A DNA stretch of 42,130 bases, taken from contig REDO01000079.1 in NCBI GenBank assembly GCA_007693435.1, positions 1-42,130 on the forward strand. The letters are read 5' to 3'. Positions 18,360 through 26,848 of the stretch are shown one piece after another. Below the pieces are notes generated by a model. That model did not search any database and was not told the origin of the DNA. It saw only the letters and a list, made by a program, of their open reading frames with translations. This DNA comes from Salinarimonadaceae bacterium. Lineage in GTDB: Bacteria; Pseudomonadota; Alphaproteobacteria; Rhizobiales; Beijerinckiaceae. Every line of letters starts with the position of its first letter. Within the stretch, counting starts at the first letter, position 1. The position numbers and the translations under genes are program-made.

Positions 18360-18391
18360 CCCGCCGGCGCCTGCGCGCCCGGCGGGTTTTT
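18360..18391 (+). terminator. Rho-independent terminator
   Basis: CCCGCCGG (18360-18367) pairs with CCGGCGGG (18379-18386) and is followed by five T residues (18387-18391). It ends the transcript of the small gene at 18052. Confidence 0.85.
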
Positions 18392-18486
18392 CTTCCCGCA
18401 AGCCTTGTCGCGCCGTTGACCGGCCCGTAACTTGTGTGGGGCGGGGGGTTTTGCGACAAGTCGGATATCGACAGACGAGGCGCCAC

Positions 18487-18942
18487 TTGAGCGACGATCG
18501 CCGCTATCCGAGCCGTCCCATCCTCGCAGCCAGCGTCGCCGTTCTGCGCGAGGGCAGGGTGTTGCTGGCGACGCGCACGCGTCCGCCGATGGACGCCCTT
18601 TATACCTTGCCCGGCGGGCTCGTAGAGCCCGGCGAGACGCTGGCCGAGGCCGCCTTGCGCGAATTGCGCGAGGAAGTCGGCGTCGAGGCGCGGGTCATCG
18701 GCTTCGTCGAGCATGTCGAGGTTCTGGATCGGGATGAGGATGGGCGGGTGCGCGCCCATTTCGTTATCTGCGCCCATGCGGCGGCATGGATCGCCGGCGA
18801 GGGCGTGACCGGTCCGGAGGCGGGCGCGGTGGTCTGGGTCGCTCCCGAGGCGGTCGCCGGCCTTCCGACCACGCCGCGTCTCGCCGAGATCGTGCAGCGC
18901 GCCTTCACGCTCGCGCGCCAGCGCGGGGACGCGGCGGCGTGA
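18487..18942 (+). CDS. Nudix hydrolase
   Basis: Cytoplasmic hydrolase of nucleoside diphosphates linked to another moiety; the substrate is not predictable. The 151-residue protein has the full Nudix box GLVEPGETLAEAALRELREE followed by VGV (residues 44-66), fitting G-x5-E-x7-R-E-U-x-E-E-x-G-U. The segment PILAASVAVLREGRVLLATRT precedes it. I choose the TTG at 18487 because GAGG at 18477-18480 stands six bases upstream and the product then starts MSDDRRYPSRP, as relatives do; a GTG at 18436 is the longer alternative. Its stop overlaps the GTG of the next gene (GTGA at 18939-18942). Confidence 0.92.
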   Translation: MSDDRRYPSRPILAASVAVLREGRVLLATRTRPPMDALYTLPGGLVEPGETLAEAALRELREEVGVEARVIGFVEHVEVLDRDEDGRVRAHFVICAHAAAWIAGEGVTGPEAGAVVWVAPEAVAGLPTTPRLAEIVQRAFTLARQRGDAAA

Positions 18943-19343
18943 GACGGAAGCGGACGCTCTCGATGCTGGTCGCGGCGCTGGCGCTCGCCGCCGCCCAGGC
19001 GTTCGCGCAGGCGCCTCCGCCTCAGGTCCAGCCCGGTTCGGGGACGAGGCCGGTTTACGAGGCCGAGCTGCTGCGGCTCTCCGAGGTGATCGGCGCGCTG
19101 GCCTTCCTGCGCGATCTGTGCGGAGCGGCCGATGCCGACGAATGGCCCGAGCGCATGCGTCAGCTGATCGCGGCGGAAGGCCCTGAACGCGCCCCGCGCC
19201 TGGCAGGCGCCTATAATCGCGGCTATGGCGGATTCGCGCTCACCTACCGCACCTGCACGCCGTCGGCCGAAGTCGCGATGGCGCGTTATCTCGACGAAGG
19301 CGACCGTCTCTCCCGGCTGATCGCGACCCGGTACGGCGGATGA
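18939..19343 (+). CDS. TIGR02301 family exported protein
   Basis: The 134-residue protein has an N-terminal signal peptide (RRKRTLSMLVAALALAAAQAFAQ) and a mature part with YEAELLRLSEVIGALAFLRDLC, a central WPERMRQLIAAEGPE and FALTYRTCTPSAEVAMARYL. The two cysteines (in FLRDLC and YRTC) may form a disulfide in the periplasm. It fits the TIGR02301 group of uncharacterised Rhizobiales proteins, usually beside a Nudix gene as here. The start is GTG 18939, overlapping the Nudix stop codon; a longer frame from 18786 reads through Nudix coding sequence and is not credible. Function unknown. Confidence 0.85.
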   Translation: MRRKRTLSMLVAALALAAAQAFAQAPPPQVQPGSGTRPVYEAELLRLSEVIGALAFLRDLCGAADADEWPERMRQLIAAEGPERAPRLAGAYNRGYGGFALTYRTCTPSAEVAMARYLDEGDRLSRLIATRYGG

Positions 19344-19467
19344 TGCATAAGGTTTTCCACAAATCGCTCCGCCCGGATTAACCTTTTTGAAACTCACCGC
19401 TGGTCCCCGCCGGCCCCCCGACATAGGGTGGCGAGACTGGGCTGAACGGTCGAAGCATTGGACGATT

Positions 19468-19725
19468 ATGGAAGACCTTGAATATACCGCCGCGATGTAC
19501 GACGACGTCGCCGAAGAGAAGCGCATGGCGCTCGGCTATGTCGTCGAGGCTTTCGCGGAGGCCCAGCTCGACGGTCTCGACGCCGATTGCATGGCGCAGG
19601 CCGCGATCTTCGCCGCTTTCCAGGAACTCGTCGCGACCTATGGCGAGGACGCCGCCGCCGTATTCGCCGAAACCCTTCCCGACCGTATCCGCAGCGGCGG
19701 CTTCTCCACCTGCGCGCGTCACTGA
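19468..19725 (+). CDS. Small acidic helical protein of unknown function
   Basis: An 85-residue protein, not recognised. It is acidic and predicted helical: MEDLEYTAAMYDDVAEEKRM, then ALGYVVEAFAEAQLDGLDAD and AIFAAFQELVATYGEDAAAV, ending GGFSTCARH. There is no signal peptide or membrane segment. The start ATG 19468 is chosen over 19387 because the upstream 27 codons look non-coding, although its ribosome site is weak. It lies alone between the TIGR02301 gene (124-base gap) and yicC (93-base gap). GC-biased third positions support its being real. Confidence 0.65.
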   Translation: MEDLEYTAAMYDDVAEEKRMALGYVVEAFAEAQLDGLDADCMAQAAIFAAFQELVATYGEDAAAVFAETLPDRIRSGGFSTCARH

Positions 19726-19818
19726 GAAGGCTCGTCCCGGAACGCTTGTCGCCCGGCCGCCGCGCGACTATGGTCCGCGCGCCGAGGGGCCGTCGAAAAA
19801 GACTTCCGGAGTGAGCGG

Positions 19819-20703
19819 ATGACGATTGCGAGCATGACCGGCTTCGCCCGGCGCGCCGGCGCAAGCGGTCCCTATGCATGGGCGTGGGAGGCCAAGAGCG
19901 TCAACGGCCGCGGGCTCGACATCCGCCTGCGCACCCCTCCCGGCTACGACGCGCTCGCCGAGGAGGCGCGCAAGCGGCTCTCCGCGGCGCTGACGCGCGG
20001 CCAGTGCCAGGTTTTCCTCTCCCTCAACCGGGCCGCGAGCGCGCCGCGCGTGCGGGTCAATCACGAGATTCTCGCGGCGCTCGTCGAGGCGGTCGCCGCC
20101 GCGCCGAGGCGCGAGGGCGTGGGCCCCGCGACGCTCGACGGGCTTTTGGCCGTGCGCGGCGTCGTCGAGATCGAAGAGACCGACGACGAGGAGTCGCTCG
20201 CCGCGCTGCGCCAGGATCTGACCGACGCGCTCGACGGGCTCGCCGCCGATCTTTCCGCCGCCCGGCGCGCCGAGGGCGAGGCGCTGGCGCGCGTGATCGA
20301 GGGACAGCTTTCCGCCATGGAGGCGCTCGCCGAGGCGGCGGCGTCCGATCCCTCCCGCTCGGTCGAGGCGATTCGCGCGCGAATCGGCGCCCAGATCGAG
20401 GCGATCATGGGCGTGCGGGACGGCTTCGATCGCGACCGGCTGCATCAGGAGGCGGCGCTGATCGCCACCCGCGCCGATATCCAGGAAGAGATCGACCGGT
20501 TGCGAGCGCATGTCGCGAGCGCCCGCGCGCTGCTCGCCGAGGGCGGCGCCGTCGGGCGCAAGCTCGATTTCCTGGCGCAGGAATTCGGTCGGGAAGCCAA
20601 TACTTTGTGTTCCAAAGCCAACGACGTGTCCCTCTCGCGCATCGGCCTCGACCTCAAGGCGGTCGTGGACCAGTTCCGCGAGCAGGTCCAGAACGTGGAG
20701 TGA
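19819..20703 (+). CDS. yicC: YicC/YloC family endoribonuclease
   Basis: YicC-type proteins are ring-forming endoribonucleases known in E. coli and B. subtilis; cellular targets in this organism are unknown. The 294-residue length is normal. The conserved N-terminal [14 protein letters not shown] and [16 protein letters not shown] motifs, the middle helical region, and the C-terminal [20 protein letters not shown] and [24 protein letters not shown] (with the family-invariant EFGREANT) are all present. A GAGTGAGCGG lies just upstream of ATG 19819. The stop is four bases before the gmk GTG, and the yicC-gmk pairing is widespread. Confidence 0.96.
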   Translation: MTIASMTGFARRAGASGPYAWAWEAKSVNGRGLDIRLRTPPGYDALAEEARKRLSAALTRGQCQVFLSLNRAASAPRVRVNHEILAALVEAVAAAPRREGVGPATLDGLLAVRGVVEIEETDDEESLAALRQDLTDALDGLAADLSAARRAEGEALARVIEGQLSAMEALAEAAASDPSRSVEAIRARIGAQIEAIMGVRDGFDRDRLHQEAALIATRADIQEEIDRLRAHVASARALLAEGGAVGRKLDFLAQEFGREANTLCSKANDVSLSRIGLDLKAVVDQFREQVQNVE

Positions 20704-20707
20704 GCCC

Positions 20708-21352
20708 GTGCCCGACACCGCGCTGTTGCCCCGCCGCGGGCTGCTCCTGATCCTGTCCTCACCCTCCGGGGCGGGCAAGAGCACGCTCACGCGCAATCTC
20801 ATCGAGCAGGATCACGCCATCAAGCTGTCGGTCTCGGTGACGACGCGCCGGCGCCGCGCCTCCGAGATCGACGGCGTGCATTATCGCTTCATCGCCAGGG
20901 AAGATTTCGAGGAGATGCGCGAGCGCGGCGATCTGCTCGAATGGGCCGAGGTGCACGGCAATTTCTACGGCACGCCCCGCAGGCCGGTCGAACAGACCAT
21001 TGCGTCAGGCGAGGACATGATGTTCGACATCGACTGGCAGGGCACGAAGCAGATCGTCTCGAAGATGGCCCAGGACGTCGTGAGCGTCTTCATCCTGCCG
21101 CCCTCCATGGTCGAGCTGCAAAACCGGCTGGAGCGCCGCGCCGAGGATTCGGCCGAGGTGATCGCGCGCCGACTGCGCAACGCGCGCGAGGAAATCGCGC
21201 AGTGGGAAGTCTACGATTACGTGCTGATCAACGACGATTTGCAGCGCACCTTCGGCGAACTGCGCGCCATCCTCGACGCCGAGCGCCTGCGCCGCGATCG
21301 TCATCCGGCCCTGCGCGGCTTCGTCGACGGACTTCTCGACGATCAGACCTGA
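20708..21352 (+). CDS. gmk: Guanylate kinase
   Basis: Guanylate kinase phosphorylates GMP to GDP with ATP, a cytoplasmic step of GTP and ppGpp supply. The 214-residue protein starts with GTG 20708, preceded by GGAG at 20697-20700 inside the end of yicC. It has the P-loop PSGAGKST (residues 19-26), the GMP-binding loop with [35 protein letters not shown], and [10 protein letters not shown]. Its last 10 bases overlap the 3' end of convergent rsmA. Confidence 0.97.
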   Translation: MPDTALLPRRGLLLILSSPSGAGKSTLTRNLIEQDHAIKLSVSVTTRRRRASEIDGVHYRFIAREDFEEMRERGDLLEWAEVHGNFYGTPRRPVEQTIASGEDMMFDIDWQGTKQIVSKMAQDVVSVFILPPSMVELQNRLERRAEDSAEVIARRLRNAREEIAQWEVYDYVLINDDLQRTFGELRAILDAERLRRDRHPALRGFVDGLLDDQT

Positions 21353-22197
21353 GCGGCCCGCAGGCGTCCAAGCGCGTTCGCGAGTTTCACGAAATCGGAA
21401 ACCGAGAGCTCTTCGGCCCGCGCGGTCGGGGCCAGATCGATCGATTCGAGCATGGTCGTCGGATCGCTTGCGATCGGCTTAAGGCTCTGGCGCAGCATCT
21501 TGCGGCGCTGGCCGAAGGCGGCCTGGGTCACCTGCTCCAGCAGGCGCAGCTCGCAGGGCTCGGGCGCGGCGCGCGGCGTCAGGTGCACGACGCTCGAGGT
21601 GACCTTGGGCGGCGGCGTGAAGGCCGAGGGAGGGACGTCGAAGAGAATGTCGGACCGCGTGCGCCAGCCGCAGATCACGCCGAGGCGACCGTAATTCGCG
21701 CGATCACTCTCGTCGGCGACGATGCGCTCGGCGACTTCCCTCTGGAACATCAGCGTCGCCGATTCCCAGAAGGGCGGCCAGTCGGCGCTCGTCACCCAGT
21801 CGAGCAGGAGCTGCGTGCCGACATTGTAGGGCAGGTTGGCGACGATCTTCGCCTTGGCGCCTTCGAGATAGGGCGTCGGGTCGAAGCCGACCGCGTCCGC
21901 CTCGATCACGGTGAGCCTGCCCGGATAGCGCGCCTCGATCTGCGCCAGCGCGGCGATGCATCGGGGGTCGCGCTCGATCGCGATCACCTTGCGCGCGCCC
22001 GCCGCGAGCAGCGCCCGCGTCAGCCCGCCGGGGCCGGGGCCGATCTCGAGCACCAATTCGAGCGCGCCGGCCGCGCGCGCGATCCGGCTCGTCAGATTGA
22101 GATCGAAGAGGAAGTTCTGGCCGAGCGCCTTGCGGGGGGCGAGTTCGAATTCGCGCACAACGTCGCGCAGAGGCGGCAGATCGTCGATCGGCGCCAT
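21343..22197 (-). CDS. rsmA: 16S rRNA (adenine1518-N6/adenine1519-N6)-dimethyltransferase
   Basis: RsmA (KsgA) dimethylates two adjacent adenines in the 3' hairpin of 16S rRNA during late 30S maturation. The 284-residue protein shows [11 protein letters not shown] (residues 20-30), the SAM-binding motif [10 protein letters not shown] (51-60), the acidic AIERD of motif II, and the NLPYN active-site motif (121-125), followed by [12 protein letters not shown]. The ATG at 22197 overlaps the pdxA stop codon (TGATG), so it is coupled to pdxA. A frame reaching upstream to 22410 is only pdxA sequence in another frame. It is the last gene of the lptF operon. Confidence 0.97.
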   Translation of the reverse strand: MAPIDDLPPLRDVVREFELAPRKALGQNFLFDLNLTSRIARAAGALELVLEIGPGPGGLTRALLAAGARKVIAIERDPRCIAALAQIEARYPGRLTVIEADAVGFDPTPYLEGAKAKIVANLPYNVGTQLLLDWVTSADWPPFWESATLMFQREVAERIVADESDRANYGRLGVICGWRTRSDILFDVPPSAFTPPPKVTSSVVHLTPRAAPEPCELRLLEQVTQAAFGQRRKMLRQSLKPIASDPTTMLESIDLAPTARAEELSVSDFVKLANALGRLRAAQV

Positions 22198-23216
22198 CAC
22201 GCGGCGCTCCGGGCCTGCGCCGCGAGGCGAGAGCCGAGCCGAAGGGCGGCGATCAGGCTGTCGGCGCGCGCGATCCCCTTGCCGGCGATGTCGAAGGCCG
22301 TTCCGTGATCGGGCGAGACGCGCAGGAAAGGCAGTCCCAGCGTCACGTTCACGCCGTCGTCGAAGGCGATGGTCTTGATCGGGATCAGGGCCTGATCGTG
22401 GTACATGCACAGCGCCGCGTCGTATCCGGCGCGCGCGCGGGCGTGGAACATGGTGTCCGCCGGGAACGGCCCGCGCGTGTCGATCCCGGCCGCGCGAAGC
22501 TCGGCTATGGCGGGGGCTACGATCGCGATCTCCTCGCGCCCCATCGCGCCGGCTTCTCCCGCATGTGGATTGAGGCCGGCGACCGCGATGCGGGGGGAGG
22601 AGACCCCGAAGCGCTCGCGCAGGTCGCGGTCGACGATGCGCGCCGTCTCGACGATCAGTTCACGCGTGAGCGCGCCGGGAACGTCGGCGAGCGCGATGTG
22701 GATCGTCACGGGGACGACCGCGAGCCCCTCGCTCCAGATCATCATGACGGAGCGGGGAGGGGCCTCGCCGGGGGCGGCCGCGAGGCTCGCGAGAAATTCG
22801 GTGTGGCCCGGATGCCGGAAGCCCGCCTCGTAGAGCGCGCTCTTGGCGATGGGGCAGGTGGCGACGCAGGACGCCTCGCCGGCGCGGGTCAGCGTCACGG
22901 CGCGCTCGATCGATTCGAGAATGGCGGGCGCATTGGCGGGATCCGGATGGCCAGGCCTGTTCGAGACGGCGTTGCGCAGCGGAAGAACGGGCAGCGCCTG
23001 CGCGAACCGCGTCGCGCCCTCGCCCATGTCGGCGACCGCCGCTACGGGAATATCGAGGCCGAGCGCCTGCGCGCTTTGCGTGTAGGCCGCCACATCGCCG
23101 AGCGCGACGAAAGGCGAGAGGCCGGCCGCGTTGCGCGCGGCCCAGGCGCGCAACGTGATCTCCGGCCCGATCCCGCAAGGGTCTCCGAGCGTCAGCGCGA
23201 TCGGCGCTGCGTTCAC
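22197..23216 (-). CDS. pdxA: 4-hydroxythreonine-4-phosphate dehydrogenase
   Basis: PdxA oxidises 4-phosphohydroxy-L-threonine with NAD(P)+ in the DXP-dependent route to pyridoxal phosphate. The 339-residue protein begins with GTG 23216 ([20 protein letters not shown]), and the [10 protein letters not shown] motif is diagnostic. Other landmarks are [18 protein letters not shown], the [11 protein letters not shown] segment with metal-ligand histidine, [31 protein letters not shown] and [16 protein letters not shown]. The start overlaps the lptD stop (GTGA at 23216-23213). The PLP-dependent enzymes elsewhere in the window (28199, 31479) use its pathway product. Confidence 0.97.
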   Translation of the reverse strand: MNAAPIALTLGDPCGIGPEITLRAWAARNAAGLSPFVALGDVAAYTQSAQALGLDIPVAAVADMGEGATRFAQALPVLPLRNAVSNRPGHPDPANAPAILESIERAVTLTRAGEASCVATCPIAKSALYEAGFRHPGHTEFLASLAAAPGEAPPRSVMMIWSEGLAVVPVTIHIALADVPGALTRELIVETARIVDRDLRERFGVSSPRIAVAGLNPHAGEAGAMGREEIAIVAPAIAELRAAGIDTRGPFPADTMFHARARAGYDAALCMYHDQALIPIKTIAFDDGVNVTLGLPFLRVSPDHGTAFDIAGKGIARADSLIAALRLGSRLAAQARSAA

Positions 23217-25726
23217 TGGAAGAGACCGCTCTGACCCGTTCCGACGGCCTGGGTGACGCCGACCTCGCCGAGGGTGCGCAGTTCGAGTTGGAACATGATC
23301 GTCCGGTTCTGCTTGCGCGACCCGAAGGAGCCATCCTTTGGCGCCGATGTGTAGGTCACCGTGAAGGTCGTGCATTCGTCCTGATAGCCGACGCCGATTC
23401 CCATCGAGGCGATCGCGAGCCGGGTCGAACCGCTGGCGGCGCCCACGCGCTGACGATCCTCCAGATAACGCGACAGATCGAACTGCATGGAGCCGCTGGC
23501 GAACCAGTGCTCGGAGAGCTCCACCCGCGCGCCCGTCGAGAGCCCCTCGCGGCGGTTGGGGTAGCCGAGTTCGGGCTGCGCGTCGAAAATCGCGTAGGTC
23601 GCGTTCGCGGTGACCGGGCCGACGCGGCCATAGGCGGTCGTCTCAAGTCGCTTCAGGTTGAGCCTGTTGCGGTCGAAGCGCCCGCGCGCGAACACGCCGA
23701 AATGCGGCGAAGCCTGAAACTGCAGGCGCGCGACGTAATCGGACATGCGCGATTCAAGACCCGAATCGCGGCCGACATTGACGAGGTCGCCCGGACGGTA
23801 GGAGTTGCGGCCGGCGACCTGGATCGACTGGCCGATCATCGCGTTCGCGTAGAGCCCGTTATGGCCGGCGAGCGTGTACTGCACGCCGTAATTGGCCCGC
23901 ACGCCGCCCTCGACCCGGTCCCAGCCGGCGAAGCGGTCCCAGTCGAAGAGGTTGGAATCGTCGAAGACGAGGCTCTGCGAATCCTCGTTCGGCAGGCGCC
24001 CGATGCGCGGCTCGTTCGGTCGCGCCACGATCTGCGCGATCGGCTCGATCATCTGCGTGCCGAACCGGCCGGCGCTGGCCACGAGCGGGAAGCGGTATTC
24101 GAGGCCGATCGCCGGCGTCGCGCGGGCGTGGAAACGGTCGCCGCTGGCGCCGATGAAGTTGGGGATGCGCGCGTTGTCGTAGCCGTCCGTCTTCGGGCTG
24201 AACCAGACGCTGTCGAGGCGGGCATAGGCGAAGGGCGTCCAGACCTGTCCGAGATCGTCGATGACGCGCCGCCGCCAGGATATCTGGGCCGAGGCGCGGC
24301 TCGTCGTGCCCGCGACGCCGGGCACGAGGCACTGGTCGGAGCTGAAAGCGCCGGGGGCGCAGGTCGTGTAGACGCCGCCGAAAGTCGTCGTCGTCAGCGG
24401 ATTGCGCGGATCGATCGGCTGGAACTGGGAGACCTCACGCGAAAGCGAGGTCAGGTTGGCGTCGATCGAGATCTCGCCGCCGAGGCCGGGGGGGCCGTCG
24501 ACGCGCTTGTTGTAGTCGAGGACCGGATGGACCAGCGGCTGCTGCTTCTGGAAATCGGTGGATGTCAGGCCCTTGAAGTAGTAGCCCCGCATGTCGAACC
24601 AGGAGCGGTCGCCGCGGCCGGTGAGATACACGGTGGAGATCGCGTCGCGGACATAGGAGGTCGTGATGTTCGAGGAGCGAATGCGGTAGTTTTCGAGATA
24701 CCACTTGTCCGTGACCGCCGTGACGTCCCAGCCCCAGTTCCAGCGCGGATTGATCGCGAAGCGCCCCTGTGTCTCGATCGAGCCCCGGAAGTTGCGGTCC
24801 CCGGCGCCTGACGGCGGCTTGTGGAAGGCGCGGCGATCCTGCTGGAAGATGCCTGTCGCCCGGATGGAATAGGAGCCGGTCAGGAGGCGCTGGCGCCATT
24901 CCACATCCGCAAGGACCCCCTGCCGGTGCAGGATCGTCGGACGGAAGGTCAGGTCATGGCTGTCGCCCGTCGCCCAGAAGAACGGGATGGTGACGCCGAA
25001 GCCCAGCGGCTCCGAAAATACGAAAGTCGGCGTCAGGAAGCCCGTCTTGCGCTTCACCGTCGGGTCCGGCGACCAGAAATACGGAATGTAGGCGACCGGC
25101 ACCCCGAGGAACTCGAGCGAGGCGTTCTCGTAGTAGATCGTGCGCGACTCGTTGTCGTGGATCACCCGCGCGGCGCGAACCTGCCAGAGCGGCGGCTTCG
25201 TCGGGTCCTTCTCGCAGGTGTCGCAGGCTGTGTAGGAGCCGCGCTGGAAAATCGTCTGTTCGCCGTCGATCCGCTCGGCGCGTGGCGCGCTGAAGCGGGC
25301 GCGGGTCGGGCGGCCTTGATCGACGATGGTCTGCTCGACGCGCAGCGAGTCGATGAACCCGCTGCGGAAATCCTCGGTCAATTCGAACCGGTCGCCCGTC
25401 GCGACGGTGCCGTCGACATCGATGAGGCGGGCGTTGCCCTCGGCGAAGACGCGCCCCGTATTCTGGTCGTAGATGACCCGGTCCGCCTGCAATGTGCGGC
25501 CGCCGTAATACATCTCCACGTCGCCGACGGCGGTGACCGTGTTGTTGTCGTTGTTGTAGATGAGTTCACGCGCTTCGAGGAGGAGGCGCTCCTGACCCTG
25601 GCCGGCGGCGCGTGCGGCGATGGAATCGCTCTGGGTTCCCTGCGCTTGCGCTGGGACGGCGACCACCATCGTGCTCAACGCCGTCGCGACCGCCAGAGCG
25701 GCGATCGCATTTCCTACCCGTCCCAT
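23213..25726 (-). CDS. lptD: LPS-assembly outer-membrane protein LptD
   Basis: LptD is the beta-barrel, with LptE as plug, that inserts lipopolysaccharide into the outer leaflet of the outer membrane. The 837-residue form has a signal peptide cleaved near VPAQAQG, an N-terminal OstA/LptA-like jellyroll (LLEARELIYNNDNNTVTAVG through FAEGNARLIDVDGTV), a cysteine pair in YTACDTCEKD, and a long beta-barrel ending [14 protein letters not shown]. Other cysteines (CAPGAFSSDQC, QDEC) might join disulfides. Two starts are possible: ATG 25759, overlapping the lptG stop (TGATG), or ATG 25726 with GGGAG five bases upstream; I prefer 25726. surA, usually next, is absent; pdxA follows with a 4-base overlap. 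Confidence 0.95.
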   Translation of the reverse strand: MGRVGNAIAALAVATALSTMVVAVPAQAQGTQSDSIAARAAGQGQERLLLEARELIYNNDNNTVTAVGDVEMYYGGRTLQADRVIYDQNTGRVFAEGNARLIDVDGTVATGDRFELTEDFRSGFIDSLRVEQTIVDQGRPTRARFSAPRAERIDGEQTIFQRGSYTACDTCEKDPTKPPLWQVRAARVIHDNESRTIYYENASLEFLGVPVAYIPYFWSPDPTVKRKTGFLTPTFVFSEPLGFGVTIPFFWATGDSHDLTFRPTILHRQGVLADVEWRQRLLTGSYSIRATGIFQQDRRAFHKPPSGAGDRNFRGSIETQGRFAINPRWNWGWDVTAVTDKWYLENYRIRSSNITTSYVRDAISTVYLTGRGDRSWFDMRGYYFKGLTSTDFQKQQPLVHPVLDYNKRVDGPPGLGGEISIDANLTSLSREVSQFQPIDPRNPLTTTTFGGVYTTCAPGAFSSDQCLVPGVAGTTSRASAQISWRRRVIDDLGQVWTPFAYARLDSVWFSPKTDGYDNARIPNFIGASGDRFHARATPAIGLEYRFPLVASAGRFGTQMIEPIAQIVARPNEPRIGRLPNEDSQSLVFDDSNLFDWDRFAGWDRVEGGVRANYGVQYTLAGHNGLYANAMIGQSIQVAGRNSYRPGDLVNVGRDSGLESRMSDYVARLQFQASPHFGVFARGRFDRNRLNLKRLETTAYGRVGPVTANATYAIFDAQPELGYPNRREGLSTGARVELSEHWFASGSMQFDLSRYLEDRQRVGAASGSTRLAIASMGIGVGYQDECTTFTVTYTSAPKDGSFGSRKQNRTIMFQLELRTLGEVGVTQAVGTGQSGLFQ

Positions 25727-25758
25727 TCCCGCTCCCTGTCGGCGCGCCCGGAGGATCA

Positions 25759-26847
25759 TCAGCCATCCTCCTGATACAGCAAAGCAAGCGCTCCGAGTGA
25801 ACTCCCGACCACAGCGGGGAACCATGCGGCCAAGGTCGTGCCGACCAGACCGGAAGCCCCCAAATCTTCCATCAACTGCGTGAAAACGTAGAGCAGAAAG
25901 CCTGCTACGACGCCACCCAGAACCAACGGCCCCACTCCACCAAACCTGAAGAATCTTAAAGAAACGGAAGCCGCGACCAGAACCATAGCCACGAAGAGCA
26001 TAGGTCGGGCCAACAGGGATTCATATCGCAGATAATACGGCGTCGCGTCCAGCCCTGCGCGCTCGGTCTGCACGGCCACGTCGCGCAATTCCCAGAAAGG
26101 CACGGATTCCGGGGGCGTGAAGCTCTTGAGCACCTGCGCGGGGTCGAGGCTGGAGGCGAGCTGCATCGTCGCGAACCGCTGTGGATCATCCTCGATCGTG
26201 ACGACGCGTCCGTTCCGCAATTCCCAATACCCGCTCAGCAGGACCCCCTCGGCGGCTTCCACGCGCTCGACGAAGCGGCCCTCCCGGTCGAAGACGAACA
26301 CCGTCAGTCCGGAGAAGGCGGTGGAGCCTTCCACGACGCTTTCGGCCTTGATCACCGCCGTGCCGTCGGGGTTGCGCTGACGGATCCAGATGTCGCGCCC
26401 GGAGGTGGCGCCGGGATTGCTCGCGAATACCCGTGTCTCCATCTCGCTCGCCTCAGCCTTCAGATAGGCGGATAGCGGGTTGTAGACGGCCAGCGAGAAT
26501 ATCCCGAGCAGCGCCGCCACTATTATTCCGGGCAGCAGGAACTGCCAGGCCGAGATTCCCGCCGCCCGCGCGACGACGAGCTCGAGCTTGCGCGAAAGAT
26601 TGAGCAGCGCCACCATAGCGCCGAACAGCATGGCGAAGGGAAGCACCTGCTCGGCTACGGCGGGCGTGCGCAGGAACGCAAGCAGCGCCATGTCGAGGGC
26701 GGTGACGCCGATAAGGTCGCCGGCGCGGCGCATGAGCTCGACGAAATCGATGACGTAGACGAGCCCGAAAACCGTGAAGAACATGCCCGCCACGGCTCGC
26801 AGGAATCGCATGCCGATATAGATTCCCAGCGTCCGGCCGATCAGCAT
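25759..26847 (-). CDS. lptG: LPS export ABC transporter permease LptG
   Basis: LptG is one of the two inner-membrane permeases of the LptB2FG transporter that extracts LPS and pushes it along the Lpt bridge. The 362-residue protein has the YjgP/YjgQ layout: two or three N-terminal membrane segments (FLRAVAGMFFTVFGLVYVID, LPFAMLFGAMVALLNLSRKL), a periplasmic jellyroll (about residues 130-265, with IWIRQRNPDGTAVIKAE and GYWELRNGRVV), and C-terminal membrane segments ending near LGALALLYQEDG. ATG 26847 lies one base after the lptF stop. Order lptF-lptG-lptD is the usual alphaproteobacterial one. Confidence 0.95.
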   Translation of the reverse strand: MLIGRTLGIYIGMRFLRAVAGMFFTVFGLVYVIDFVELMRRAGDLIGVTALDMALLAFLRTPAVAEQVLPFAMLFGAMVALLNLSRKLELVVARAAGISAWQFLLPGIIVAALLGIFSLAVYNPLSAYLKAEASEMETRVFASNPGATSGRDIWIRQRNPDGTAVIKAESVVEGSTAFSGLTVFVFDREGRFVERVEAAEGVLLSGYWELRNGRVVTIEDDPQRFATMQLASSLDPAQVLKSFTPPESVPFWELRDVAVQTERAGLDATPYYLRYESLLARPMLFVAMVLVAASVSLRFFRFGGVGPLVLGGVVAGFLLYVFTQLMEDLGASGLVGTTLAAWFPAVVGSSLGALALLYQEDG

Positions 26848-26848
26848 C

